The notes under the pieces were generated by a model. It was not told the DNA's origin. It searched no databases and saw nothing but the letters and a program-made list of their open reading frames with translations. Source: CAZMXS01 sp964570325 (GTDB lineage: Bacteria; Verrucomicrobiota; Kiritimatiellia; CAIQIC01; CAZMXS01). Taken from it: a stretch of DNA of 64,000 nucleotides. The stretch is taken from contig CAZMXS010000012.1 in the NCBI GenBank assembly GCA_964570325.1, positions 19,706 through 83,705 on the forward strand, given 5' to 3'. Of the stretch, positions 8,854-18,171 are shown in pieces. Within the stretch, counting starts at the first letter, position 1; every line of letters begins with the position of its first letter. The position numbers and the translations under genes were made by a program.

Positions 8854-10152
8854 TCAATCCCGCACAATGAGCGTCCGGTAGATTCGAACAGCCGATGCGC
8901 CGGCCGGATCTGCCGTCTGAATTTGCTCGTTGGTTGCGGTCAAAATGGTCAGCGTTGTCCAGGTTGGGCCTGCGCCGTTTGTGTTGTATTCAATCCGGTA
9001 ATTCACGCGGGTGAATGCGCTGAACCCGATCCGGTATTGGGCGCCGGTCCGACTGATACTCGTTGTCACAAGCGGCTCCAGATTCCGGAAGCCAAGGTTC
9101 GTGATGCCGTACGGTTGACGAAAGTATCCGGCGCTGAAGATCTCATTGTTGGTCAGCTCAATCTCGCCCAGTGTGCTCCAACCCAGGGGGATGGACAGCC
9201 GCTGGGTTGCCGCATTGGTATTCTGCAGGCGCACCTCGATCCAGCGCCCGTCCGGCAGGTCGTTGATCGGGATGGCCATGCTGCCGGAGGACTGCGAACA
9301 GTCAAAGCGGGCCGCCTCATTCGCGCCGTCCCAGAGCCGGATCGCAATGCCCCCGACGCCCTCGCCTTCGTCATAGACGCCGTTGGTATTGGCGTCGTGG
9401 AAGAGGGTGTCGGTGAAGAAGTGGTTGGTGCCGTTTCGGCCGAAATCTTGCACGTCGTAGTCCTCGGTCCAATAATAGCCGTCGTAGCTGTTGGTTCGGT
9501 AAGCGCCGAGCCCGATCTCGGTCGCGTTGGCGTTTAGAATGGCCTGCCGGTGTCCCCGCGAGATGGCAGTGTTGTCAACAAAAAGACCCCCATGCACATT
9601 TTGCGGAGTTTCGCCATACGCGGGATAGCCGATGGTTGAGCCACGCGCACCCCACGCCAGATTCTCATAGTAACCCGTAATGGTATTGGTGTAGCCCTCC
9701 TGGCGGGCCCGCTGGCTGGGGTCGCTACCCAGCGGATAGTATTTCCCGGATGGACTGTAATGCGAGAATACGCCCGTTTCCGCCATGTCACGAGCATGGG
9801 TGGCGGCGGCCCGGCTCAAGCGTTCGTTGGGGGCCAGCGGGCCGCGCGCCAGGGTCCAGAGGCGCCACTCGTTGGTGGTGGGGCCAAAGTCGTTGGGTGT
9901 ATTCGTGTTTTCGCAGACATCATAGTCGGGATGCCCGCCGGGCAGCGCATTGGTCAGGCCCAGTCGGTCGGCTTCGCGCTCCGGCGCAAAGCGGGCACGG
10001 TTGATTAGCCAGCGCTCCGCTTCCAGGCGCGGCGATACAAACCCGTCATTGGTATAGAGCGTGGCACCCCATAGGCTGGCCGGCCACAGCACCAGCCATC
10101 CCGCCAGCCATGCAGAACCAGCCCGCAGTCTTTTGCCTGTCATTCGCCGCAT
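8854..10152 (-). CDS. Secreted CAP (SCP/PR-1-like) domain protein with SdrD-B-like domain
   Basis: 432-residue exported protein. A basic N-terminus and hydrophobic stretch ending PASLWGA form a signal peptide. The CAP domain includes RWLINRAR, the conserved His in ATHARDMAETGVFSHYSPSGK and ENLAWG, then SRGHRQAILNANATEIGLG, which is the typical HR...LLN...IG signature. After it, DTLFHDANTNGVYDEGEGVGGIAIRLWDG resembles an SdrD-B/Cna-B beta-sandwich, followed by a C-terminal beta domain (YRIEYNTNGAGPTW) like that of the neighbouring beta-helix protein. Bacterial CAP proteins are secreted and of unclear chemistry. The ATG at 10152 has GGGGGA upstream; an in-frame ATG at 10185 has none. Probably co-transcribed with the downstream beta-helix gene. 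Confidence 0.88.
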   Translation of the reverse strand: MRRMTGKRLRAGSAWLAGWLVLWPASLWGATLYTNDGFVSPRLEAERWLINRARFAPEREADRLGLTNALPGGHPDYDVCENTNTPNDFGPTTNEWRLWTLARGPLAPNERLSRAAATHARDMAETGVFSHYSPSGKYYPLGSDPSQRARQEGYTNTITGYYENLAWGARGSTIGYPAYGETPQNVHGGLFVDNTAISRGHRQAILNANATEIGLGAYRTNSYDGYYWTEDYDVQDFGRNGTNHFFTDTLFHDANTNGVYDEGEGVGGIAIRLWDGANEAARFDCSQSSGSMAIPINDLPDGRWIEVRLQNTNAATQRLSIPLGWSTLGEIELTNNEIFSAGYFRQPYGITNLGFRNLEPLVTTSISRTGAQYRIGFSAFTRVNYRIEYNTNGAGPTWTTLTILTATNEQIQTADPAGASAVRIYRTLIVRD

Positions 10153-10241
10153 GGTCCCCCGCCACTCTTTGACAATACCATGCATTTATGGTTTCGTGCA
10201 GAAGATTCGCATGTGGATGAAACCCTTCCCAGCTATGCGCG

Positions 10242-11684
10242 ATGCTTGACCATGCCCCAGATACAGGATCGGCCGTTCCCGGCGGCTATGCCGAGGTGTT
10301 ACGCATTGCCTGGCCTCTGATCGTCAGCACGGGCTCCTTCACGCTGATGCAGTTCTGCGACCGCATGTTCCTTGCTTGGTACAGCGGTGTGGCGATCCAG
10401 GCGGCCCTACCGGCGGGCATCCTTTCCTTTACTTTGATCTGCGGCTTCATGGCGCTGGCGGGTTACGCAGCCACCTTCGTTGCCCAGTATTTCGGCGCGG
10501 GCGATCGGGAAGGTTGCAGCCGGGCGACGGTGCAGGGCGTGATCCTGGCCCTGCTTTCCTGGCCGCTGCTGCTGTTGCTGATTCTGCCCGGACGCTGGCT
10601 GCTCAGATTCAGCGGGCATGACCAACCGGTGCTGGTTGCGGAATTGTCTTATTTCACGATCCTGATGCTGGGCGGGGTTGCGGTGCCGCTTGGTGCGGCC
10701 GTTAGCAGTTTCTTTACCGGCCGCGGCGATACCCGCACGAATATGATCGCGACTATTACCGGCAACGCGGCCAACATTGCGCTGGATTATGCGATGATCT
10801 TTGGTCGGTGGGGTTTCCCGGAATGGGGCATCGCCGGCGCGGCCTGGGCCACGGTCATCTCCGGGTTCATTCCGCCGGTGTGTTTGGGGCTGCTCTATTT
10901 CTCGCGCCGGCTCGACGCGGAATATCGGACCCGGCAGCTTTTGCGGTTTGACCGCGATCTTTTCCGCCGCATGATACGCTTCGGTTTGCCATCCGCCGCG
11001 CATTTGGTGCTCGATGTCGGCGCCTTTGCTTTCTTTGTCCTGCTGACCGGCCGACTGGGCGCCACCGCGTTGTCGGCCAGCAACATCGCCTTGAGTATCA
11101 ACAATGTGGCGTTCATGCCCCTCCTCGGGCTCAGCATCGCTGCCTCAATCCTTGTTGGCCAATACCAGGGGCGACGCGATTCCACCACAGCCGCCCGCTC
11201 CGGCTGGACTGCGCTCAAACTGGGGTGCTGGTATATGCTTTTGGTGGCGGCCACGTTCATCCTGTTTCCCGCCCATTACTTTGCGCTCTTCACCGGCCGC
11301 GGTGCGGCTGCGATGCCGATGGATGCGGTGGTGTCCGTGGGCCGCTGGCTGCTGCTGATGATGGCGGCCTGGGGGCTGCTGGATGCCGTTAACCTGATCC
11401 TGTCCGGCGCGCTCAAGGGCGCCGGTGATACTCGTTTCGTGATGTACTATTCGGTGGCCATGGCGTGGGGGCTTTGGATTCCCGGAGAAGTCCTGATCGT
11501 GTTTGTCTTTCACGGCGGCGTGTTAGCCGCCTGGATTTGGATGATGATCTTCATCATCATCACGGCAAGCGGGTTCTTCTGGCGATTCCGGGCCGGACGT
11601 TGGAAAATGATTGATCTACTGGAGCGCGAACCGCCCTTCCGTCCGGCCGCCGGCGGCGCCGAGGCGATGGCGGTGGTGGAGTAG
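10242..11684 (+). CDS. MATE family efflux transporter
   Basis: 480-residue polytopic inner-membrane protein with about 12 hydrophobic segments in two similar halves, as in NorM/DinF multidrug and toxin extrusion antiporters driven by Na+ or H+. Visible family features are the first-helix region WPLIVSTGSFTLMQFCDRMFLAWYSG, the GFMALAGYAATFVAQYFGAG segment, the GRGDTRTNMIATITGNAANIALDYAMIFG loop, and in the second half SNIALSINNVAFMPLLGLSIAASILVGQYQG. Substrate unknown. The start at 10242 follows a short divergent intergenic stretch shared with the CAP gene; no strong Shine-Dalgarno is visible. Confidence 0.93.
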   Translation: MLDHAPDTGSAVPGGYAEVLRIAWPLIVSTGSFTLMQFCDRMFLAWYSGVAIQAALPAGILSFTLICGFMALAGYAATFVAQYFGAGDREGCSRATVQGVILALLSWPLLLLLILPGRWLLRFSGHDQPVLVAELSYFTILMLGGVAVPLGAAVSSFFTGRGDTRTNMIATITGNAANIALDYAMIFGRWGFPEWGIAGAAWATVISGFIPPVCLGLLYFSRRLDAEYRTRQLLRFDRDLFRRMIRFGLPSAAHLVLDVGAFAFFVLLTGRLGATALSASNIALSINNVAFMPLLGLSIAASILVGQYQGRRDSTTAARSGWTALKLGCWYMLLVAATFILFPAHYFALFTGRGAAAMPMDAVVSVGRWLLLMMAAWGLLDAVNLILSGALKGAGDTRFVMYYSVAMAWGLWIPGEVLIVFVFHGGVLAAWIWMMIFIIITASGFFWRFRAGRWKMIDLLEREPPFRPAAGGAEAMAVVE

Positions 11685-11765
11685 GCCGGGAGCAGGGTTG
11701 CCTCCAATAGCCGGCCTTCAAAGTTCAAGATCGCCGTTGGATATTTCGGCTGCTAGAGTGCGCCC

Positions 11766-14700
11766 ATGAAAAACGCGATTCCGATCCTGTTCCGATTGGC
11801 GCATGTTATGTTGGCGGCCGGCCTGCTCGGTCCGCTTGGCGCGGCGGCCGCGCCTGAACCGGCGCTCGCCATCACCGGGGTGCATTTTTTCCGAACGGAC
11901 GCCGGCTGGCTGGCCGTGGCCATTAGCGTGGCTGGAAATCCTGACCCTGCGCGTTTTCGCGTTCTGCTGGACACCGATGGACCCGGTCAAGGAGCGCCGG
12001 GAACGGGTGCGGATTTCATGATCGAAGGGCCGGCGTATTTCCAGTATCCGCCCAGCGTAAAGGATTGGTCCTGGAACATCCTTCCGCCACCGGTGGTGCT
12101 GGTGGATGGCCGGACGGTTACTTATGTTCTGCCGGATCCGCCTTCGGGACCGCGCATCCGCTGGTGCGTGGAAGCGACGAATCCTGATTGGTCCACCGCC
12201 GATCGTTTCCCGCAAGCCGGCATGCGTGAATTCGCCCTGGCCGATCTACCGCGCCCGCCGCTGATGCCGCTGGCCGCGCCGGCGGATTTGAGCGAACTCA
12301 CGCGGCGCATGCCCCGATCGTTGTCCTTTCGCCTGGATGCCGAGATCAAGGATCGCATCTGGACTGCGGAATCCAACGCGCCGGCTTGGCGCGCGGATTG
12401 GTCTGTGCCCGGTTGCGCCGCGCCGCTGGCGCTCGGTGGCTGGCTCGAAGATGCGGTTTCGGGCGATCGGGCGGGTATGGAACCTGCGGCGGTGCTGGTC
12501 GGGGGTGACACGCGGCGTTACACCGGCGTCACGTTGGGCGTGGGCTGGGATGTGTTGGTTGCGTCGGGGCCAAACGGCGAACGGCGGGTGAGCGGGCAAC
12601 TGCAATCCACTAATGAGCGTTGCTTGCGCGTGTTTGTCGGCGCGGCGTTGGATCCCGTTGGCTGGACCTGGCACGACGACGCCTTTGCGCGGCGAATCGT
12701 GACGGCCGGAACCGGTGTGTATGCCACGACGCAATTCCCCATAGGCGTGCTGGCCGCCGATGCCGGCGCGCTGATGGTCGAGACCGATCTTGCCGAGCCG
12801 CGCGCATTTCAGATTACGGCGGATCCGGCGCGGCAGTTGTTCGGCGTGGCTTATTCGTTGGCGTTGACGGACCTGACCTCCAATTTTCCGGGGCGGTCCG
12901 CATTCGCCTTTTGTCTGCGTTCGCTGCCGGTGGGCGGTCCGTCGGCGTTCCGTTTGGCCTGGGCAGATTTCAACCGGCGGCATCCGGACTATGGCGCGCG
13001 CCGTGTGCCGCGAATCGGGCAATGGCTGGCTTTTGCCGACCCGGCAAACATTACCAACGCCGCTGATTTCGGGTTTGCCGCCGAGACGGAGGTATTCGGA
13101 GGCGGTTCTGGGCGCCCGGCCGGCGCGCTAGCCCGGTATTTGTACAGTATGCCGGCTTTGCTATGGTTACCCATCCCGGCCGGCATGGATCGTACGGCCG
13201 CCAATGTCATGCGCCTGTTGCAGTTGCATGCGGCGTTGGCCCGCGACCAGTTGGGAGACCAGGCGGCGGCGGCTTTGAGCTCGGCCGCGCGCGGGCCCGG
13301 GCAGAATGTGGCCATCGATTGCGCGGAGTCCGCAGTGAATCCCGGGGTTCGTATCGAGAACAACTTGGATCCGGAAATACCCACCGCGTCGGAGCGGCCG
13401 ATTAATCGCGCGATGTCAGAGTGGCGTTACATTCGCGAGGGGCTGCTGTCTGGCCCGTTCAGCGGTATTTACTGTGACCAGCTCGGCGGTTTGACTAACC
13501 TTGACTATCATACTGCTGCATTGGCGGTTGCCGATCACCCGGCCGTATTCGCGCCAGATGTCCTTCGCCCCGCTGTGGCGCCGCTCACTTATCTTTTTGA
13601 ATACCTGGCGCCGCTATCCGCTCTGCTCCGTGAGCGCGGTCGGTTTGTGGCCGGCGCATCCAGCGGGGACTGGGACCCTTTTCTGGTTGGGCAACTGGAT
13701 GTATTGATCGAGAATGTGCGCTGGTATGACCACGGGCAATATCGGCTTCCGCCGGAGGGTGAGCTTTGGCGGCGGCGTGCGTTGGCGGGGCACAAGCCGT
13801 TTGTTTTTCTGATGGGCGCCGATTTTGAGCATTTCACCGGCGCGGTTTTGCGGCGGTACCTGATGGATTGCTTGTTTTACGGAATGGTGCCCGGCTTGTT
13901 GGCTTCGCCCGGAGCATCGCACGTGTATTGGGCCCAGGCGGAGTGGTATGAGCGTGATCGCGATCTCTTCAAAACCTGCATGCCGTTAATCAATCGTATC
14001 GCTGAATCGGGTTGGGAACCGATTGGGCCGGCGCAAGCGGCCGATGAGGGTATTCAGGTGGAGAACTTCGGCCGGCCGGATGGGGTGGTGCGGCATTTTA
14101 CTTTCAAACCGGTGGGTGCGGGGGTTTCATCCGGCATTGTGCAAATTGCTTGTGGCGGACAGCCGCTGGTCATTATGGATCCGTTAACGGCGGCGGCGGA
14201 GTGGGTCTTGCCGGGAACGGATGGACGGGCAATGGTGACGGTACCGGGCGCAACTATTGGTTTGCGTGACTTGATTGCGCCGGAAGGGATGACTGCCGCG
14301 CGGGAGTTCCTAGAACAATGGCGTCCGGCCGATGGAGAGGCGGAGGCGGCCCGCAATAATCTGGCCTCGCTGTCGGCCGAGTATGCATTCGGCGCCGTGG
14401 GCGCCGTTCAATTCCGGGATCCCGCCGTTGATGACGAGGCCAACCGGTTTGAAGTCAAAGTGCGCAACCTGGCCGGCGCGCCCGTGCAGGTGGCGGATTT
14501 GAAGGTGATCTCCAGCCACCAGTTTCGCTCCTTTGATGATGCCAACGCCACGGTAACGCCGGGCGCGACGTCCGTTGTTTCGGGATACTTCACCCGGGAC
14601 GATATCGGCGGATCCTCCTGGCTGGAGATCCAGTGGACTATGCGCCGTGGTCGGGACGAACGATCCTGTTCACGCTGGATCCGTCCGATCTTTGCGCCGC

Positions 14701-15005
14701 CGGTCCGGGTGACGCCCCGGACGGTATCCCTGCGAACAGACGAATTGGCTGTGCCAATCCAGTTGTCACTGGAGAACCTTTCAACTAATGCGCGTACGGT
14801 GCGGATTGATTGGCGGGGTGATTTTGAAGGCGGTCGCCAGGACGCAACCTTGCAGCCGGGGGAGACCCGCCTGGTCTCGCTGCCGGTAACCGGGGATGAA
14901 CCCGGCGCCGGGCGTATGCTGGTGCGGGTCAAGGCCTCAGGGCGCGAATTGAGCGCGGATTGGTTCGATGTGAGTCTGGGCCGTTCGTCCGCGGCCGTCC
15001 CGTGA
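11766..15005 (+). CDS. Large exported protein of unknown function, TIM-barrel glycosidase-like
   Basis: 1079 residues with an N-terminal signal (MLAAGLLGPLGAAAA). I do not recognise a named family. The N-terminal 200 residues look like a beta-rich sugar-binding or DOMON-like module (AITGVHFFRTDAGWLAVAISVAG; WSWNILPPPVV). The middle holds segments reminiscent of glycoside-hydrolase barrels: GPFSGIYCDQLGGLTNLDYHT, RFVAGASSGDWDPFLVGQLDVLIENVRWYDH and KPFVFLMGADFEHFTG, with several acidic residues at strand ends. The C-terminus (about 870-1075) looks like two Ig-like beta-sandwiches. It may act on, or merely bind, an extracellular polysaccharide. The next gene starts 7 bases after the stop, so the two are probably one operon. 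Confidence 0.75.
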   Translation: MKNAIPILFRLAHVMLAAGLLGPLGAAAAPEPALAITGVHFFRTDAGWLAVAISVAGNPDPARFRVLLDTDGPGQGAPGTGADFMIEGPAYFQYPPSVKDWSWNILPPPVVLVDGRTVTYVLPDPPSGPRIRWCVEATNPDWSTADRFPQAGMREFALADLPRPPLMPLAAPADLSELTRRMPRSLSFRLDAEIKDRIWTAESNAPAWRADWSVPGCAAPLALGGWLEDAVSGDRAGMEPAAVLVGGDTRRYTGVTLGVGWDVLVASGPNGERRVSGQLQSTNERCLRVFVGAALDPVGWTWHDDAFARRIVTAGTGVYATTQFPIGVLAADAGALMVETDLAEPRAFQITADPARQLFGVAYSLALTDLTSNFPGRSAFAFCLRSLPVGGPSAFRLAWADFNRRHPDYGARRVPRIGQWLAFADPANITNAADFGFAAETEVFGGGSGRPAGALARYLYSMPALLWLPIPAGMDRTAANVMRLLQLHAALARDQLGDQAAAALSSAARGPGQNVAIDCAESAVNPGVRIENNLDPEIPTASERPINRAMSEWRYIREGLLSGPFSGIYCDQLGGLTNLDYHTAALAVADHPAVFAPDVLRPAVAPLTYLFEYLAPLSALLRERGRFVAGASSGDWDPFLVGQLDVLIENVRWYDHGQYRLPPEGELWRRRALAGHKPFVFLMGADFEHFTGAVLRRYLMDCLFYGMVPGLLASPGASHVYWAQAEWYERDRDLFKTCMPLINRIAESGWEPIGPAQAADEGIQVENFGRPDGVVRHFTFKPVGAGVSSGIVQIACGGQPLVIMDPLTAAAEWVLPGTDGRAMVTVPGATIGLRDLIAPEGMTAAREFLEQWRPADGEAEAARNNLASLSAEYAFGAVGAVQFRDPAVDDEANRFEVKVRNLAGAPVQVADLKVISSHQFRSFDDANATVTPGATSVVSGYFTRDDIGGSSWLEIQWTMRRGRDERSCSRWIRPIFAPPVRVTPRTVSLRTDELAVPIQLSLENLSTNARTVRIDWRGDFEGGRQDATLQPGETRLVSLPVTGDEPGAGRMLVRVKASGRELSADWFDVSLGRSSAAVP

Positions 15006-15012
15006 AGTATTC

Positions 15013-16428
15013 ATGGCGCGGCGTCATTCCATCTGGTGGTTCCTGCGCGTGGCGGCCCTGTTGGCGTTGATGGCGTGGACCTATGTCTTATATCGCTGGA
15101 GCCAGCGCGCCGATCCCCGCTTTTATCGGTTTGCCGAGTCCAAGCCGGGTCGCGTGCTGGCCGACGTGTTCGCGTGGCGGCAGTCGCCGCTGGACCGCCC
15201 CGTGCCGGCCAGGGCCGCCGCTGAAATGACGCCGGAGGAGCGCCAGATCCAGCGTGAACTGGAGACCTTGATCCAGTCCGACTGGCCCACCCATACGCTG
15301 GTGTTCGACAATTACCAGCGAATGACCGGGCGCATCGTCAGCGAGGATTCAAACACCGTTGAGTTCATTGAATCCTATGGGCCAAGCGGCGATGTGGTCA
15401 TCCGCGCCGACCGGCGCCGGATCCTGTCGCTCGAGCCGGTCACCAACCGCCCGCCGCCGGTCAGCTACCGCGACGTGCGTTTCCGCATGGACCTGCCCGC
15501 TTTTCATTTTTACAAGCGCCCGCCCTACACGATCATGACCGATGAATCCTTTTTCCGCGTCGAACATACGGTGGATATTTTACAGGATCTCTATCTGCAA
15601 TGGGATGAGGTCTTTCGCCCGCTGGCCGCCGTGCGCGAACAACCATTGGATATCCAGGTGTTGTTCTTCTCCCGCGAGCAGGACTACATGGATTACCTGC
15701 GCCGTTACGCGCCGCACATGACGGGCAGCTCCGGTTTTTACAGTCCGCAGCTTGATCGTTTGATCGTTTACAACCTGGCTACCTCGGAGAAGATCAGCCG
15801 CTTGCGCGAAACCGTGGAGGCCGAAGTGCGCCGGTTCCGCGCTCTTCACGGAGATGCCGTAGACGAGCAGAAGCTGCGCCAATGGCGGGACGAGGTGGAA
15901 CGGAAGATTACGCAACTGGCCGACAGCCAAACGCTTTCCGCGATCCGCCACGAAGGCGCCCATCAATTGTTCTACACCATGGGGGTGCATTCGCGCTTGC
16001 GCACGGAAGGAGAATGGCTGATAGAAGGCTTGGCCGGTTATTGCGAGACCCCTGGGATGGGGGAGCGCGATGAACCGCGCTTGAGGCTGCTCAAGCAGGC
16101 GTATGATGACGGTTCGCTGATTCCGTTGGGAGAATTAGTCAACCTGCGCTCGCAGGATGGGTTGATGCATTTTCGCGCGCCGCGGCGGGTGGAGCTGGCG
16201 TATGCTCAAGCGTGGGCGCTTGTGCAGTTTTTCATGCAGCCGGATTATCGCGCGCGTTTTTTTGACTATATTCGGTTCTTGCGCGATCCGGCCCAATTCG
16301 ATGCCGTGGTCGAGGCAACACCGTTGGCGGTGCTGTGCCGCCGCATGGGTTTGCGCCCCGAGGAATTGTGGGAGGAATGGTTGGTTTATGTGGGGCGAAT
16401 CACTCGGCATTTGAAGGTGGAAGGATGA
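15013..16428 (+). CDS. Membrane-anchored DUF1570-like putative zinc metallopeptidase
   Basis: 471 residues with one N-terminal transmembrane segment (FLRVAALLALMAWTYVLY). The rest would lie in the periplasm. At about residue 312 the motif IRHEGAHQLFY supplies HExxH, and WLIEGLAGYCE about 25 residues later supplies the third, Glu, ligand typical of gluzincin-like enzymes. The pattern matches the DUF1570/peptidase MA-like group found often in Planctomycetes and Verrucomicrobia relatives. An upstream segment (TLVFDNYQRMTGRIVSEDSN) resembles a small beta-barrel domain seen in related proteins. The substrate is unknown. Lies immediately after the large exported protein at 11766, suggesting a joint envelope role. 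Confidence 0.8.
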   Translation: MARRHSIWWFLRVAALLALMAWTYVLYRWSQRADPRFYRFAESKPGRVLADVFAWRQSPLDRPVPARAAAEMTPEERQIQRELETLIQSDWPTHTLVFDNYQRMTGRIVSEDSNTVEFIESYGPSGDVVIRADRRRILSLEPVTNRPPPVSYRDVRFRMDLPAFHFYKRPPYTIMTDESFFRVEHTVDILQDLYLQWDEVFRPLAAVREQPLDIQVLFFSREQDYMDYLRRYAPHMTGSSGFYSPQLDRLIVYNLATSEKISRLRETVEAEVRRFRALHGDAVDEQKLRQWRDEVERKITQLADSQTLSAIRHEGAHQLFYTMGVHSRLRTEGEWLIEGLAGYCETPGMGERDEPRLRLLKQAYDDGSLIPLGELVNLRSQDGLMHFRAPRRVELAYAQAWALVQFFMQPDYRARFFDYIRFLRDPAQFDAVVEATPLAVLCRRMGLRPEELWEEWLVYVGRITRHLKVEG

Positions 16429-16509
16429 GAGGAACAACGAATGGTGAAGAGGCCATTAGATGCCCGTGATCGCCTGCCGGTGAAGACCGCGCCCGGCTGA
16501 CAACTCAAA

Positions 16510-18144
16510 ATGCAAACGGCAAACGGCAAATCGCAAATGGGCAATCGCCAACCCGCTCAATGGGTAAGTGCGTCGCGCGCGCTATGGCCTTGGCTGGCGG
16601 CGATTATTTCCGGTCTGTTGCTGGCCGCCAGTTTTCCCCCGCTGGAATGGGGTGGGGCGGCGTGGGTGGCGCTGGTGCCGCTGCTTCTGGCCTTGAAGTC
16701 AGCCGGATCGCGCCGGGCGTTTCTGTTGGGATTTGCGGCCGCCACGGTGTTCTGGCTCTGCTCCATCCACTGGTTGACACACGTGACCGTGCCCGGCTGG
16801 GTGGGCTTGTCGTTGTATTGCGCGGCGTACACGGGTCTGTTTGCAATGACGGTGGCGGCCGGTTTGCGGTTGAATGCCGGCGCCAACTGGCTGGCCAACC
16901 TGGCGTGCATGGCGTTAGTGGCCGTTGCCTGGTCGGGCTGGGAGTATTTGCGCGGCGTCCTGTTCACCGGGTTCCCTTGGAACCCATTAGCCGTCAGCCA
17001 GTATCGCAACACGGCCTTGATTCAATGCGCCGCATGGGGCGGTGTGCCAGTGGTCTCGGCCTTGGTGGCGTGGGTCAACGCCGCGCTAGCCATGACGATC
17101 CTGCGTTATGCGGCCGGGGGAACGCGCGGACGCCGGGATGCCCATCCGGAGGCGCTGCTCGGCTGCGTGGTGGTGGCGGCCGCTTTCTTGTATGGCGTGC
17201 GCGCGATGGCGGGGCCGGCCGGCGCGACGACGGCGCTGCGAGTGGCGTTGGTTCAGCCGAACATCCCGCAGGATGAAAAATGGTCCGTGGAAAAGATCGA
17301 GATGATTTATAGCCGGCTGCGTCAATTGACGGCGGCGGCCGCGCGTGTCGGCGGCATGCAGTTGATTGTCTGGCCGGAAACGGCGCTTCCCGACGATGTG
17401 CGCAACAGCGAGCCGAGTTATCAACTGGTCTATGAGGCGGCGACCAACGGCATCCCGATCCTGGTCGGCTCGATGGATACTGAATGGCGCGAGGAGAACC
17501 GGACGCGTTTCTTCAACAGCTCTTTTTTGTTCAATAGTGACGGCATTATCGTGGCCGGCTACGACAAGCGTCATCTCGTGCCGTTTGGCGAGTACATTCC
17601 ACTGCAGGAGTTCGTGCCGTTCATCAAGGCGCTGACGCCGATTCAGGAAAGCTTCTCACCCGGCGCGACCAGCACCGTCTTTCGGCTGGCGGAGCCGGCC
17701 GTGGCCTTTGCGGCGTTGATTTGTTTTGAGGATACGGTGGCCGGGCTGGCGCGCGAGTCCGTGCGCAACGGGGCGCGCCTGCTGATTAACCAAACCAACG
17801 ATGCTTGGTTTGATCCTTCAGCGGCTTCGCGCCAGCACATGAGTCACTGTGTCTTCCGTTGTGTTGAAAATCGAGTGCCGGCAGTGCGGTGCGCGAACAC
17901 CGGCGTGTCCTGTTGCATTGACCGATTGGGGCGGGTTCACGATGTACTGGACGACGGCGCGGGAGAGGTCAAGGTTTCCGGCTTCAAATCAGCGGTTGTG
18001 GAGGTGCCCGGCCCGGAGCTGCCGTTGACCGGCTATACGCGCCACGGGGACTGGTTCGGCGCAGGATGCGCCGGGCTCGGGTTGATGACGCTGGCTTATA
18101 CAGTCTGGGCTGGCCGCCGTCGGGCGCAGCGACTGGCAGAATGA
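16510..18144 (+). CDS. lnt: Apolipoprotein N-acyltransferase
   Basis: Integral inner-membrane enzyme that N-acylates the lipid-modified cysteine of lipoproteins. 544 residues, normal for Lnt. The N-terminal half has about six membrane helices with the conserved SFPPLEWGG and GFPWNPLA. The periplasmic nitrilase domain carries the catalytic triad: Glu in IVWPETALPDD, Lys in AGYDKRHLVPFGEYIP, and Cys in AALICFEDT. NQTNDAWFDPSAASRQHM is also classic. A last helix sits at the C-terminus. The start is uncertain: ATG codons at 16510 and 16537 both lie in a low-complexity stretch of CAAA-type repeats without a good Shine-Dalgarno. Lipoprotein substrates in this window probably include the gene at 40127. 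Confidence 0.95.
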   Translation: MQTANGKSQMGNRQPAQWVSASRALWPWLAAIISGLLLAASFPPLEWGGAAWVALVPLLLALKSAGSRRAFLLGFAAATVFWLCSIHWLTHVTVPGWVGLSLYCAAYTGLFAMTVAAGLRLNAGANWLANLACMALVAVAWSGWEYLRGVLFTGFPWNPLAVSQYRNTALIQCAAWGGVPVVSALVAWVNAALAMTILRYAAGGTRGRRDAHPEALLGCVVVAAAFLYGVRAMAGPAGATTALRVALVQPNIPQDEKWSVEKIEMIYSRLRQLTAAAARVGGMQLIVWPETALPDDVRNSEPSYQLVYEAATNGIPILVGSMDTEWREENRTRFFNSSFLFNSDGIIVAGYDKRHLVPFGEYIPLQEFVPFIKALTPIQESFSPGATSTVFRLAEPAVAFAALICFEDTVAGLARESVRNGARLLINQTNDAWFDPSAASRQHMSHCVFRCVENRVPAVRCANTGVSCCIDRLGRVHDVLDDGAGEVKVSGFKSAVVEVPGPELPLTGYTRHGDWFGAGCAGLGLMTLAYTVWAGRRRAQRLAE

Positions 18145-18171
18145 TGGCCGGATAATGGCCTGGAGGCGTGT

